A stretch of 64,000 nucleotides of DNA from the NCBI GenBank assembly GCA_965247355.1, contig OZ252011.1, positions 2,542,001-2,606,000 of the forward strand, given 5' to 3'. Origin of the DNA: RHLJ01 sp965247355 (GTDB lineage Bacteria > Bacteroidota > Rhodothermia > Balneolales > Balneolaceae). Positions 33,388 through 42,120 of the stretch are shown here, piece after piece (within the stretch, counting starts at the first letter, position 1; every line of letters begins with the position of its first letter). The notes under the pieces are model-generated. The model saw only the letters and a list, made by a program, of their open reading frames with translations. It was not told the DNA's origin and did no database searches. The position numbers were made by a program, and so were the translations under genes.

Positions 33388-34203
33388 TCATTTAAGATTC
33401 ATCTCAGCCTGAGAAGAACTAAAGCCCATTTCCTCTTCGAATTTTTGGGTTCCAAAAGCTTCTTCCATTTCGGCACGAAGTTTTTGAATGGTAAGTCCAC
33501 TGGTAAGTGACCCATTTCTGGAGATGGAAATTCGGCCTGTTTCTTCAGATACAACCAACACAAATACATTATTGGTTTCTGAAACTCCTACTGCTGCACG
33601 GTGACGGGTACCGAAGGATTGCGCAATATTCTGATTTTGAGAAATGGGAAGATATGCACTCGCGGCTACAATTCGGTTATTCCGAATGATTACAGCTCCA
33701 TCATGAAGCGGCGTTTCCTTCTTGAAAATAGTAACCAGCAATTCACTTTTGATTTTGGCGTCAATACCAACACCACCATCAATAATATCCTGAAGGGACG
33801 AAGTACGTGCAAATACGATCAACGCTCCGATTTTATCTTTGGCTAAAATTTTAACCGTATCAATGATTTCATCAATCATATCATCGGAACCGGAGCGCGT
33901 AAAAAAGCGGTCCAGACTTGTGTTTGTTCCTAAACGATAGAGCAGTTTTCGGATTTCCGGTTGGAATATGATAAATACCGCCAGAATACCTACGTTCATA
34001 ATCCCACTGAGAATGAAATCGATGGTATTAAATCCCAGTACCCTGATAACCAGGTTTACGATTACCAGAAGTACAATCCCAATCCCGGCCTGGATGGCAA
34101 ATGTTCCCCTGATCCATTGATACAGATATACCAATACGCCGGCAATAAGCAGCGTTTCGATAAAATCCATAATACCGAAATCGAGAAACCCAATGGGGAT
34201 CAA
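33388..34203 (-). CDS. cdaA: Diadenylate cyclase CdaA
   Basis: A 271-residue membrane enzyme that makes cyclic di-AMP from two ATP. Three N-terminal hydrophobic helices (about 1-85) precede the DAC domain with the catalytic DGA (168-170) in PLHDGAVIIRNN and RHR (200-202) in GTRHRAAVG. Cyclic di-AMP controls potassium, osmotic and cell-wall homeostasis in many bacteria. The start is a TTG at 34203 with GGAG 7 bases upstream; the family N-terminus (PIGFLDFGIMD) needs it. It follows folP with a 13-base gap, so the two are an operon. No GGDEF or CdaR partner is adjacent. Confidence 0.94.
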   Translation of the reverse strand: MIPIGFLDFGIMDFIETLLIAGVLVYLYQWIRGTFAIQAGIGIVLLVIVNLVIRVLGFNTIDFILSGIMNVGILAVFIIFQPEIRKLLYRLGTNTSLDRFFTRSGSDDMIDEIIDTVKILAKDKIGALIVFARTSSLQDIIDGGVGIDAKIKSELLVTIFKKETPLHDGAVIIRNNRIVAASAYLPISQNQNIAQSFGTRHRAAVGVSETNNVFVLVVSEETGRISISRNGSLTSGLTIQKLRAEMEEAFGTQKFEEEMGFSSSQAEMNLK

Positions 34204-34216
34204 GGAAGAACTCCGT

Positions 34217-35041
34217 CTAAGATTGAGATTGAATTGCGTTGAATATACGAATTGAATCGGAAGCTTCCTTCACATCATGTACACGAAGTATATCAGCCCC
34301 TTTTAACAACGAATGATAATGTACTGCAATAGTTCCGGTAAGCCGGTCTTCTGCAGGTCTGTTGTCCAAAATTTGTCCGATCATTGATTTTCGGGAAGCT
34401 CCAACTAATACAGGGAAACCAATTTTTTTGAAATAGTCAAGGTGAGCGATAAGAGAAAGGTTGTGCTCGAGTGTTTTCCCAAAGCCAATGCCGGGATCAA
34501 GAATAATTTTTTTGACTCCTTTAGATTGAAGCACTTCAATTTTGCGTTCGAAAAACTCAAAGACATCAACCACTACATTTTCGTAGGTAGGATTTTGCTG
34601 CATAGTTTTTGGATTTCCCTGTGAATGCATCAACACATAGGTTGCATCAAAATTCGCGCAGAGGTCAGCTAATCTCGGTTCTTTACCGATACCACTTACA
34701 TCATTCACTATTTGAACCCCTAATTCTAATGCCTGCTTTGCGACCTCGAACTTAGTGGTATCTATTGAAAAGATGGCATCACTAAACGTAGGAATTACCT
34801 TTTCAAGAATGGGAATAACCCGTTTCAGCTCTTCTTCTTCAGAAACGGGTTCAGCATTGGGTCTGGTCGACTCTCCACCGATATCAATAATAGAAGCACC
34901 TTCTGAAAGCATGATATGCACCCGATCCATTGCTGAAGCAACAGCATTGAACTTTCCACCATCACTGAATGAATCAGGTGTGGCGTTCAAAATTCCCATT
35001 ATCTGGGGAGATGAGTAAAAATGAGATAATTCCTTAGGCAT
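34217..35041 (-). CDS. folP: Dihydropteroate synthase
   Basis: A 274-residue TIM-barrel enzyme joining 4-aminobenzoate to 6-hydroxymethyl-7,8-dihydropterin pyrophosphate in folate synthesis, and the target of sulfonamides. Signatures: MGILNATPDSFSDGG near the start, IDIGGESTRPNAEPV, the loop VNDVSG, and ILDPGIGFGKTLEHN, plus LVGASRKSMIG. The C-terminal RVHDVKE with a His for the diphosphate is intact. The start ATG at 35041 follows a TTG in the longer frame. It lies 13 bases upstream of cdaA on the same strand; this pairing is frequent in Bacteroidota. Confidence 0.96.
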   Translation of the reverse strand: MPKELSHFYSSPQIMGILNATPDSFSDGGKFNAVASAMDRVHIMLSEGASIIDIGGESTRPNAEPVSEEEELKRVIPILEKVIPTFSDAIFSIDTTKFEVAKQALELGVQIVNDVSGIGKEPRLADLCANFDATYVLMHSQGNPKTMQQNPTYENVVVDVFEFFERKIEVLQSKGVKKIILDPGIGFGKTLEHNLSLIAHLDYFKKIGFPVLVGASRKSMIGQILDNRPAEDRLTGTIAVHYHSLLKGADILRVHDVKEASDSIRIFNAIQSQS

Positions 35042-35104
35042 CAAAATATGTTAATGATTATTGGCTTATAATTGTAAACACAAAAACCATTAACTAATAA
35101 CCAA

Positions 35105-35440
35105 TTACCATTCTTCGACTAAGTCACCTAGTTTATCTTCTTTTTCTGCCCATTCGTCAGCATCCGGAAGTGCGTCTTTAGTTTCATTGATGATATGCTC
35201 ATCCCAGGCTTCTGAAAGTCGCTCGTTTAGTTCGATATATTGTTCCCACTTATCAGGTACTTCATCATCCGGGTAAATGGCTTCAACCGGACATTCAGAA
35301 ACACATGCATCACAATCGATACACTCGTTCGGTTCGATTACAAGGAAATTTGGTCCTTCGCGGAAAGCATCAACCGGGCAAACGGCAGCGCAGTTAGTAT
35401 ATTTACATTGAATACATGGTTCGGTAACAACGTATGGCAT
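35105..35440 (-). CDS. fdxA: 7Fe-8S ferredoxin (FdxA type)
   Basis: A 111-residue electron carrier with cysteines at 9, 12, 17, 21, 40, 43, 46 and 50. The pattern equals Azotobacter ferredoxin I shifted by one: C9, C17 and C50 for a 3Fe-4S cluster, C21, C40, C43 and C46 for a 4Fe-4S cluster, and a spare C12. The start MPYVVTEPCIQCKYTNC is highly typical. The C-terminal half after about residue 55 is an acidic tail. It is a single-gene unit, 63 bases upstream of folP. Confidence 0.93.
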   Translation of the reverse strand: MPYVVTEPCIQCKYTNCAAVCPVDAFREGPNFLVIEPNECIDCDACVSECPVEAIYPDDEVPDKWEQYIELNERLSEAWDEHIINETKDALPDADEWAEKEDKLGDLVEEW

Positions 35441-35550
35441 AGTCTTGTAGAGTGAGATTATTTTTTCTTAAGCAAGAGGAATATCGATGCGCGATAGATT
35501 AGAAGCAATCCAAATAAATCAAAAAAACAACGAATAGCTTAAACCCGGTA

Positions 35551-35579
35551 AGATTCTTCGGAGGTATACTCAGAATGAC
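35551..35579. repeat. Solo family A right end
   Basis: A diverged copy of the right-hand end of family A (AGATCCTTCGGAGGTATCC then TCAGGATGAC) in the gap between fdxA and the ENPP gene. It shows that the repeat family is dispersed beyond the 12-14 kb island. Confidence 0.55.
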
Positions 35580-35610
35580 GTGCCTTTATTTTAATATGGG
35601 ATCATTAAGA

Positions 35611-36822
35611 TTAACGAAGCATTACTTTTACTGAGTCGATGGAGCCATCGCTGCCCGCTGATGGAATTTCTAAAAGGTGAGCCATTAATTCATACAGGTG
35701 AATATTCTGGAAGCTTCTCATCCTATACCCTTCCTTAAAATCCGGACCACTAGCAACAAAGAGGGCATGCATTTCCTTTTCCTGATTATCGAATCCATGA
35801 GTACCTCCGGAAGGGTAGTTTTCTCTGCGTTCGATGTATTCGCAGGTATTTATTGTATATCCCAAATCAGCTATCATAATTAAATCAGGCACGCGGTGAT
35901 GATTTCTTAAACGAAATCTCTCGGGTAAATTTTCTTTTCTGTATATCCTGTAATTTTGCTCTTTCCTCTCCAGAATTTCATACAGATTCTCAAGATGCTC
36001 TCTGGGTACGTTCATCATCATAACAGGAGATGATGAAACAATATCCACTAATTCAGGATTGATGAATTCATCAAGTACAACTAAACGATCTTTGGAAACC
36101 TCTGCCATACCATGATCTGAAACCACCATTATATTGGTTGATTCTAAAAGTCCCTTGGATTTCATTTGCTCAATCAGATACCCAATTAACTGATCAGCTT
36201 CCTGAATTGCTTCAACAACTTCTTGTGAGTCAGGACCATATCTGTGCCCACGACTATCAACAAAATTGAAGTATAAAGTCCCGAAATCAATTTCCTTTTC
36301 GTTCCCCAATTTCATCCATCCTAAAACTGAATCAATCCGGGCTTTATTAGGCATACTACCATCATAAGGCTTCCAAAATGTTGGTCTCATATTCTGGATC
36401 GGTGCTTCTGAGCCTACCCAAAACATTGTACCGGCATTCAATCCATTTTTCTCTACGGTATTCCATATCGGCTCTCCTCCATACCATTCAGGGTTTTCAA
36501 TCTGTTCTCTGTCTCCCATTGAAAATGAAAGACCTAGTTTATCGTCATACATACGATTCGCGATGAATCCATTATTCTCAGGATATAATCCGGTAGCTAT
36601 GGCATAATAATTGGGAAAGGTTTTAGAGGGAAATACCGGGATCAATCCCTCACTAACAACTCCCGATTCTGTAAGTAAATCAAAATTGGGAGTGTCTGTT
36701 TTAGAAAGGTAATCTGCCCTGAATCCATCAAAAGAGATGAGAAGAAGTTTTGTGGGTTTTTCTTCTTTAAAGAACGAGCAGGAGACTGAGCAGAGAAAAA
36801 ATAATATCAACGCTCTTTTCAT
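35611..36822 (-). CDS. ENPP-type ectonucleotide phosphodiesterase lipoprotein
   Basis: A 403-residue predicted lipoprotein (lipobox cysteine 15 in LCSVSC) of the alkaline-phosphatase superfamily, closest to the ectonucleotide pyrophosphatase/phosphodiesterase family. Metal residues and the nucleophile are present: D32 in ISFDGFRADYL, T68 in FPSKTFPNYY, DSRGHRYGPDS, VVSDHGMAEV and the late GGTHGFDNQ. Expected activity is hydrolysis of nucleotide or phospholipid diesters at the cell surface. The frame begins 16 codons earlier, but the ATG at 36822 starts a proper signal and is 13 bases after the upstream stop. It is the last gene of the surface operon. Confidence 0.9.
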   Translation of the reverse strand: MKRALILFFLCSVSCSFFKEEKPTKLLLISFDGFRADYLSKTDTPNFDLLTESGVVSEGLIPVFPSKTFPNYYAIATGLYPENNGFIANRMYDDKLGLSFSMGDREQIENPEWYGGEPIWNTVEKNGLNAGTMFWVGSEAPIQNMRPTFWKPYDGSMPNKARIDSVLGWMKLGNEKEIDFGTLYFNFVDSRGHRYGPDSQEVVEAIQEADQLIGYLIEQMKSKGLLESTNIMVVSDHGMAEVSKDRLVVLDEFINPELVDIVSSSPVMMMNVPREHLENLYEILERKEQNYRIYRKENLPERFRLRNHHRVPDLIMIADLGYTINTCEYIERRENYPSGGTHGFDNQEKEMHALFVASGPDFKEGYRMRSFQNIHLYELMAHLLEIPSAGSDGSIDSVKVMLR

Positions 36823-36835
36823 TTCTCTTCCTGTT

Positions 36836-38125
36836 TTATTCGAAATCAGTGGACAATTTATATCTGGCAATACGATTGTTTCCCGTATCAGCTACGTATA
36901 ATACCTCGTCAAAATATGCAACTCCACTTGGAGAGTTAAATTGGCGTGGACCATTACCAAATTCACCAAATGAAACGATAAGATTCTTAGTACGATCAAC
37001 TGCACCTGGAGGCGGAGTAATACCTTCCCGCCCATTCGATTGAAACTGAAAAACTTTGTTTAAGCTTTTATCAACTACAAAAATATATCTATCCTGATCT
37101 CCCCCTACCGCTATTCCGGATGGCTCTTCAAATTTGTTTTCTTCATAGATAAATCCACTCGAACGGGTAGTATCTCTATTTAAGAACTCAGTATTGGCCT
37201 GGAATACAAAACCATCTGTTGTTTCAACAACATTTACCTGTAAAACTCGGAAGGTAATGTTTGCTTCGGGATCAGCTTGTGCCAAAAGAAAACTTCTGTT
37301 ATCGGTAAAGATATCTCTTTGAGGAGGCGATACCAAAGTCGTGATATCACTCATGCCAATCGAACTCAACAAAGATGGATTAACAGGACTTAAGGCCCTA
37401 ACCTGACGAACGTTAATCATTTTTCCTGTTAGCTCTCCATCCACCTGTTCAGGAGAATATTCCAATACTATATTATCAGGAGCCGCGATAGTATTAATAT
37501 TATTTAAAGGTCCACGCCTGGATATATACAATGTATTATCTGCGAGGGTACCTAGTCCGGTTATTTCAACTAACTCGTCATTATCGGGGCTGTCTTTATC
37601 TAGTCTTGATAACCTTGCAGTAGTTGAACTTCTACTCGCATCATCAAATGGATGAATTAAGGTATCTACAAAAACGGGATTTGGTCCATCTGCTCCATTA
37701 ATATTTCGAATTTTAAACACGGCAGCAAGATTCCATGTCTCATTAGGATCCACACTTTGTATTACTGTGTCATAACGTGCTGCAACGTATACATTTAATA
37801 ATCTATCCTGAGTAACAGCTATAGCACCTTGTAAAGGGATGGTTCGTCTTGGCGACAAGTCTGCCCGATCTAACATATGCAAACCTTCTGCATCTGTTAC
37901 GTAGATAAATTCATCATATCCAACAAATACATCTGTTGGCTGATCAAACTCTCCCCAGAATGGAGTTAAAGGAACATAACCATCTTCTTTTGGCAGGTTA
38001 GGATCAATCCTTCCTATTTCAAAAATCTCGTCAGTGGTATCATTATCTTTGGTACCAAAAATATTGTCACAACTTAAAAAAGTGACTAAAAGTATGATCG
38101 TAATAAATGTTGTTTTGCGATTCAT
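36836..38125 (-). CDS. NHL/beta-propeller-like lipoprotein
   Basis: A 429-residue probable lipoprotein: MNRKTTFITIILLVTFLSC, cysteine about 19. The mature part looks like a beta-propeller of NHL type: FGEFGNGPRQFNSPSGVAYF, VLYVADTGNNRIARY, YIFVVDKSLNKVFQFQSNG and GEFDQPTDVFVGYDEFIYVT, with repeated NSPSG/DTGNN turns. Such proteins bind carbohydrates, proteins or RNA; the ligand is unknown. The ATG at 38125 is used because it starts the signal and leaves 10 bases after the PorV-like stop; the longer frame would overlap it. The ENPP gene follows 13 bases later. Confidence 0.83.
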   Translation of the reverse strand: MNRKTTFITIILLVTFLSCDNIFGTKDNDTTDEIFEIGRIDPNLPKEDGYVPLTPFWGEFDQPTDVFVGYDEFIYVTDAEGLHMLDRADLSPRRTIPLQGAIAVTQDRLLNVYVAARYDTVIQSVDPNETWNLAAVFKIRNINGADGPNPVFVDTLIHPFDDASRSSTTARLSRLDKDSPDNDELVEITGLGTLADNTLYISRRGPLNNINTIAAPDNIVLEYSPEQVDGELTGKMINVRQVRALSPVNPSLLSSIGMSDITTLVSPPQRDIFTDNRSFLLAQADPEANITFRVLQVNVVETTDGFVFQANTEFLNRDTTRSSGFIYEENKFEEPSGIAVGGDQDRYIFVVDKSLNKVFQFQSNGREGITPPPGAVDRTKNLIVSFGEFGNGPRQFNSPSGVAYFDEVLYVADTGNNRIARYKLSTDFE

Positions 38126-38135
38126 TGAATTCACT

Positions 38136-39152
38136 TTATAATGCAAATCTAATACCGATTCTATGTAAAGTCCCTAGCCTTTCAAATGGACTGAATGAAT
38201 AATCTGCATGAAAATTCTTTCCTGCTACTGGGATTTTAAAGCCTGCACCAACACTTGGAAACTCAACCTCAGCATATCCAAACTGATATCCAGTTCTTAA
38301 AAAGATAAGATCCTGATATCCTACTTCTCCCCCAACGCTAAATTGCTCAGCATTATCACTGGGATTACTAATCTGACCCGTCAATACGGCTTTGATGTCT
38401 GAGCTTTCATACACATCAAAAGCGGCTGCGATAATAAACCTTGTAGGTAAAGGGATATCTTCAAAATCACTTTCTGTAACCTCTCCATTTAAAGTTGGCC
38501 GTGTTGTTTCGCCTGTGGGAGATGAGTCTAAGCCAAAATTATTTAATCCTACTGAAAACCTTAAACCAGTATCTCCTACTCTGTAAAAAAAGCCAAAATC
38601 AAACGCTGCAGAATTGATTTCTACCTCTTCTATTCTTTCTGTGAGATACTTAAGTGTTATTCCATAACTAAATAGTTCAGTTATTTCATGAGAAGCGGTT
38701 AACCCTGCCGCCATGTGAACTGTTCTAAAAGTACGACCTGTTCCAAATTGTGCGAATTCGGTAGTCTCATTCATTTCACCTGAGTTTAAATATTGCAAAG
38801 AACCACCGAAAGTAAATGAACCTTTTCTATGTATGTAAGCTAAATATTCCATAGAAATATCAGCGAAATAGGAAGTATGCCCTATCATTAATTCAGATCC
38901 TGTTGCTTGTGCTGCTAAAGCGGGATTCCAATATATACTAGAGGCATCTTTTGCATCTGCTACATTTGATAATCCCATTCCGGCACTTCTTGGATCCACT
39001 GCTATCTTAGTGAATTGGAAACCGGATGTTCCTGATCTGGCACTTCCAAAACTAGGAACCAAGCTTTGTGAATAAACATTATCCACATTAATCAGTAGCA
39101 CTATAAAAAGTGCTGCCAGAAAGCTAGTATATATTTTTACTACTAATCTCAT
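38136..39152 (-). CDS. PorV/PorQ-family outer-membrane beta-barrel protein
   Basis: A 338-residue outer-membrane barrel with signal peptide (SFLAALFIVLLIN ... VYSQ) and the family block KIAVDPRSAGMGLSNVADAK, then SSIYWNPALAAQ. It ends with an aromatic strand FHADYSFSPF. PorV is a T9SS shuttle protein that carries sorted cargo to the attachment complex; this copy may be a paralogue tied to the cargo genes here. Expression as part of the surface operon (5 bases after the TonB gene, 10 before the lipoprotein) supports a shared secretion role. It is not certain to be the housekeeping PorV. Confidence 0.85.
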   Translation of the reverse strand: MRLVVKIYTSFLAALFIVLLINVDNVYSQSLVPSFGSARSGTSGFQFTKIAVDPRSAGMGLSNVADAKDASSIYWNPALAAQATGSELMIGHTSYFADISMEYLAYIHRKGSFTFGGSLQYLNSGEMNETTEFAQFGTGRTFRTVHMAAGLTASHEITELFSYGITLKYLTERIEEVEINSAAFDFGFFYRVGDTGLRFSVGLNNFGLDSSPTGETTRPTLNGEVTESDFEDIPLPTRFIIAAAFDVYESSDIKAVLTGQISNPSDNAEQFSVGGEVGYQDLIFLRTGYQFGYAEVEFPSVGAGFKIPVAGKNFHADYSFSPFERLGTLHRIGIRFAL

Positions 39153-39157
39153 ATTCT

Positions 39158-42106
39158 TTAAAAGTCCACTGATACGCCAAACACAATATGGCGCTGTTGT
39201 AAATAATTAGCTGGATTTAGATACGATGGGACTCCACCACCACCAGGTCCAAGATATCTTGGATCTCTGGAGCTATTCGGCATATCATAGGAACGATTAT
39301 TTCTAAGGCTTTCCAAAGCTTCCTGACTTGAAGGATAATCGGTTCTGTAACCTTCACCAGTTACCGGATTTATAATTGCCGGATTACTACTATTAAGTAC
39401 ATTTGTAAGCTCTAAGAAAAAAGTAAACCTTGTAGATTCTAATTCAATCCATTTTTGGAAGTTCAAATCAATGTAAAACCATGCGGGACCTACCTCACTA
39501 AATCTAACTGAAGGATCCTGATTAGTCTCATAAATCGGTCTCCAATCCAATTCTCCGGAAACTGGATTTCTTTGAAAACCACTTAACTCCTGAGGGGTAT
39601 ATCGTATTCCACTTCTCCAGATACTCGATATGAACATTCTCACTTGATTAAGTGGGGCGAGATCAAACATTGGTTGCTCTCTGTCATAGGTTAGAGTAAT
39701 GTTCCCTTTAATATCCCATGGGCGATCCCAGGCTAATGGAGTTTCAACATTACTACCTGTAATTTGCTCACCTGCAATATCCTGTAGATTATCATTATTT
39801 GTCGAACTCAACCCTTCCGCTCTGGAATAGGTTAGAGATACTTGTCCCTGGGCCCAGTCTTTATGTCTTTTAATGTATGAGGCTTCAATACCACGAGAAC
39901 GGGCGTAGTCTCCATTAATCCGAAATGCTCTCACAACCGGTCTGCCAGTTGGGTCATCGACTGTAATTCGTTGAGTAGTTACAAAGTCATATTTATCTCT
40001 CCAAAATGCTGTTATACTCAATGCGTCATTTGCTGTTATTTGGTTTCTGAGACCAATTTCATAGGAGATATCAACTTCTGGGTTTAGATTTGGATTTCCC
40101 AGGTCTGGTAATGAGGATTGATTTTGGTAAAAGGGATTTAAACTTGAATAAACAAAGGTTGGGTGTGGTACCCGGGTTGAATGTCCATAATTAAAAAACA
40201 AGACCTGATTTTCTCGTACAGGAAAACTTACTCTAACTTTAGGGAGTAACCTCGTCTTATATCTCAATCCAAATATTTCAGTGGTTTGATCTTTATATTC
40301 CTCTCTTATAAAATCAGGGATAGGAGCTTGAGGATTGTCTACTAAATCATCAACATAACTTCCCGGAGCCCAGTATTCCAGTCGCGCTCCGATATCTGCA
40401 ATCAATCCACGATATCTTATTTTATCTGTAACATATACAGCGCCACGCCTTGGTTTAACTCTCCAGGCATCAAAGCGCTCACCCACCCTAAGGGTTTCCG
40501 AGAATTCTCCGGGAGCAATTTCGATAGGCGCCCCTACCCATGGTCTTGTGATATCAATCCATTGGTAGTCATTGAATTTAAACTCGAAACCAACTGTAAG
40601 TTGATTTGTGCGATCTGCAAAAAACTGGTTAAAGGAGCCTCTGGCTGTGAGTTCTTCTGCGAAATGATCGTGCCATAGAGTCGCAACACCTCCATTGTTA
40701 TAAAATCCAGATCCGGGCAGGATATATGTATAACCTTCAGTTCCTTCAAATTCATTAGCCGGGAAAGTTACAATACTTTCTGGGTCAAATTCTCCGTCAA
40801 TAGTCTCCGGTCTCCAGTTTCTTCCATTAGCATCTGCTCTTAGTCGGGTGAACAATCGACTCAATTGAACTTCAAAAAATGCACTATTTGATAAAGTCTG
40901 GGTCCATTTTAAGTAGCTCAGGTTACTATCATGTGTATATGTATTGGCATTATCCAGTTCTTCTTGAAATGGGAATTGGAAACCAGGTCTGATTTGGACA
41001 TCGTTTCCTGTAATCTGAAGCATTCTGGTGTTCTGGTTTACCGTTAAACTTCTCTGATAGGCACTTTCAAACCTCATTCCAGGCTTCACCTGATATGTCA
41101 GCTTAAGCATCCCATTCCAGCGATTATCCTGTCGCGGTGAGAAAAACTGATTATCTACAATTGAAGAACTAACCTGGTTGGCAGAGATTTTAGTAAACTC
41201 ATTACTTAGAGAAACCTGACCAGTTGCATAGAAGAAAAGATTACCAGGAATTTGAATTCCTAATGCAGGTAAGACTTTATCCGTTAAAAGTTCAGGACCC
41301 CCAAACGACATTTCATAAATATCGTTATAGAAATTACTGCTCCTGCTATTATCACTTCCAAAATTATCTCTTTTATGAGTAAAAGAACCTTCGTACGTAT
41401 TAGTTCCATCTCTTGTTTTAACGGCAACAACTCCAGAAGTCACATCTCCATATTCTGCACCTACTCCTCCCGTTGTAACCTCCACATTACTATAAGAATT
41501 TGAACCTAAATCTAAACCAAAACCTGTTCCTGCAAGTGGATCCTGTGCAGAAACTCCATCAACTACAAAACCTGTTTCATAAGCACGTCCACCCTTAATA
41601 TAAATTCCTGTTGGGTCTTTGATTACTCCTGCCTGTAAACCTACTATATCGTCAATTTTGCGAACTGCAGATGCTTTAATTTGATCCCGGCTTACTGAAG
41701 TTGAGGAAGCAGATTTTTCAACATCAAAAATTGGAGCTTCTCCTACTACTACAATTTCTTCTTCAGAAGTTAGTACTTCAGGTTCAAGAGATGTGTTTAA
41801 CTCGGTAGTTTCTCCACTTACTATTCTAATCCCGGTAAATAATTTTCGCTCAAAACCAATGTAAGAAATCTCAATATTGTATTCGCCAGGTCTGATATTT
41901 CTTATTATGTAATCGCCATCAATATTAGTTGCAGAACCTAAGGTTGTTCCACGAATTATTACTGTAACCCCTATAAGAGACTCGCCAGTACCTGTTTCAG
42001 TAATCTTTCCTGATAAAGAACCCCCATTCTGAGCATGAAGGTCTGTTGTTGCAATAAGTGCAATTAATACTATCAGGGATGTTTTTATCATATTTATCAA
42101 TCTCAT
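39158..42106 (-). CDS. TonB-dependent receptor with CarboxypepD-like domain
   Basis: A roughly 982-residue outer-membrane receptor. After a signal peptide comes a CarboxypepD_reg-like beta-sandwich (about 30-115: GKITETGTGESLIGVTVIIR, GEYNIEISYIGF), then a plug domain (about 125-240: VDGVSAQDPLAGTGF, YSNVEVTTGGVGAEYGDVTS), then a 22-strand barrel ending with a C-terminal FGVSVDF. The start ATG at 42106 follows a GGGAG ribosome site; an upstream ATG at 42118 is also in frame. The imported ligand cannot be read from sequence. The gene follows the TTG-start lipoprotein and precedes the PorV-like gene. Confidence 0.9.
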   Translation of the reverse strand: MRLINMIKTSLIVLIALIATTDLHAQNGGSLSGKITETGTGESLIGVTVIIRGTTLGSATNIDGDYIIRNIRPGEYNIEISYIGFERKLFTGIRIVSGETTELNTSLEPEVLTSEEEIVVVGEAPIFDVEKSASSTSVSRDQIKASAVRKIDDIVGLQAGVIKDPTGIYIKGGRAYETGFVVDGVSAQDPLAGTGFGLDLGSNSYSNVEVTTGGVGAEYGDVTSGVVAVKTRDGTNTYEGSFTHKRDNFGSDNSRSSNFYNDIYEMSFGGPELLTDKVLPALGIQIPGNLFFYATGQVSLSNEFTKISANQVSSSIVDNQFFSPRQDNRWNGMLKLTYQVKPGMRFESAYQRSLTVNQNTRMLQITGNDVQIRPGFQFPFQEELDNANTYTHDSNLSYLKWTQTLSNSAFFEVQLSRLFTRLRADANGRNWRPETIDGEFDPESIVTFPANEFEGTEGYTYILPGSGFYNNGGVATLWHDHFAEELTARGSFNQFFADRTNQLTVGFEFKFNDYQWIDITRPWVGAPIEIAPGEFSETLRVGERFDAWRVKPRRGAVYVTDKIRYRGLIADIGARLEYWAPGSYVDDLVDNPQAPIPDFIREEYKDQTTEIFGLRYKTRLLPKVRVSFPVRENQVLFFNYGHSTRVPHPTFVYSSLNPFYQNQSSLPDLGNPNLNPEVDISYEIGLRNQITANDALSITAFWRDKYDFVTTQRITVDDPTGRPVVRAFRINGDYARSRGIEASYIKRHKDWAQGQVSLTYSRAEGLSSTNNDNLQDIAGEQITGSNVETPLAWDRPWDIKGNITLTYDREQPMFDLAPLNQVRMFISSIWRSGIRYTPQELSGFQRNPVSGELDWRPIYETNQDPSVRFSEVGPAWFYIDLNFQKWIELESTRFTFFLELTNVLNSSNPAIINPVTGEGYRTDYPSSQEALESLRNNRSYDMPNSSRDPRYLGPGGGGVPSYLNPANYLQQRHIVFGVSVDF

Positions 42107-42120
42107 ATTAACTCCCATTG

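Noticed and set aside
36836..38146. The longer start of the propeller lipoprotein at 38146
   Set aside because: It would overlap the upstream PorV-like stop and adds residues before a normal lipoprotein signal; the ATG at 38125 is better.
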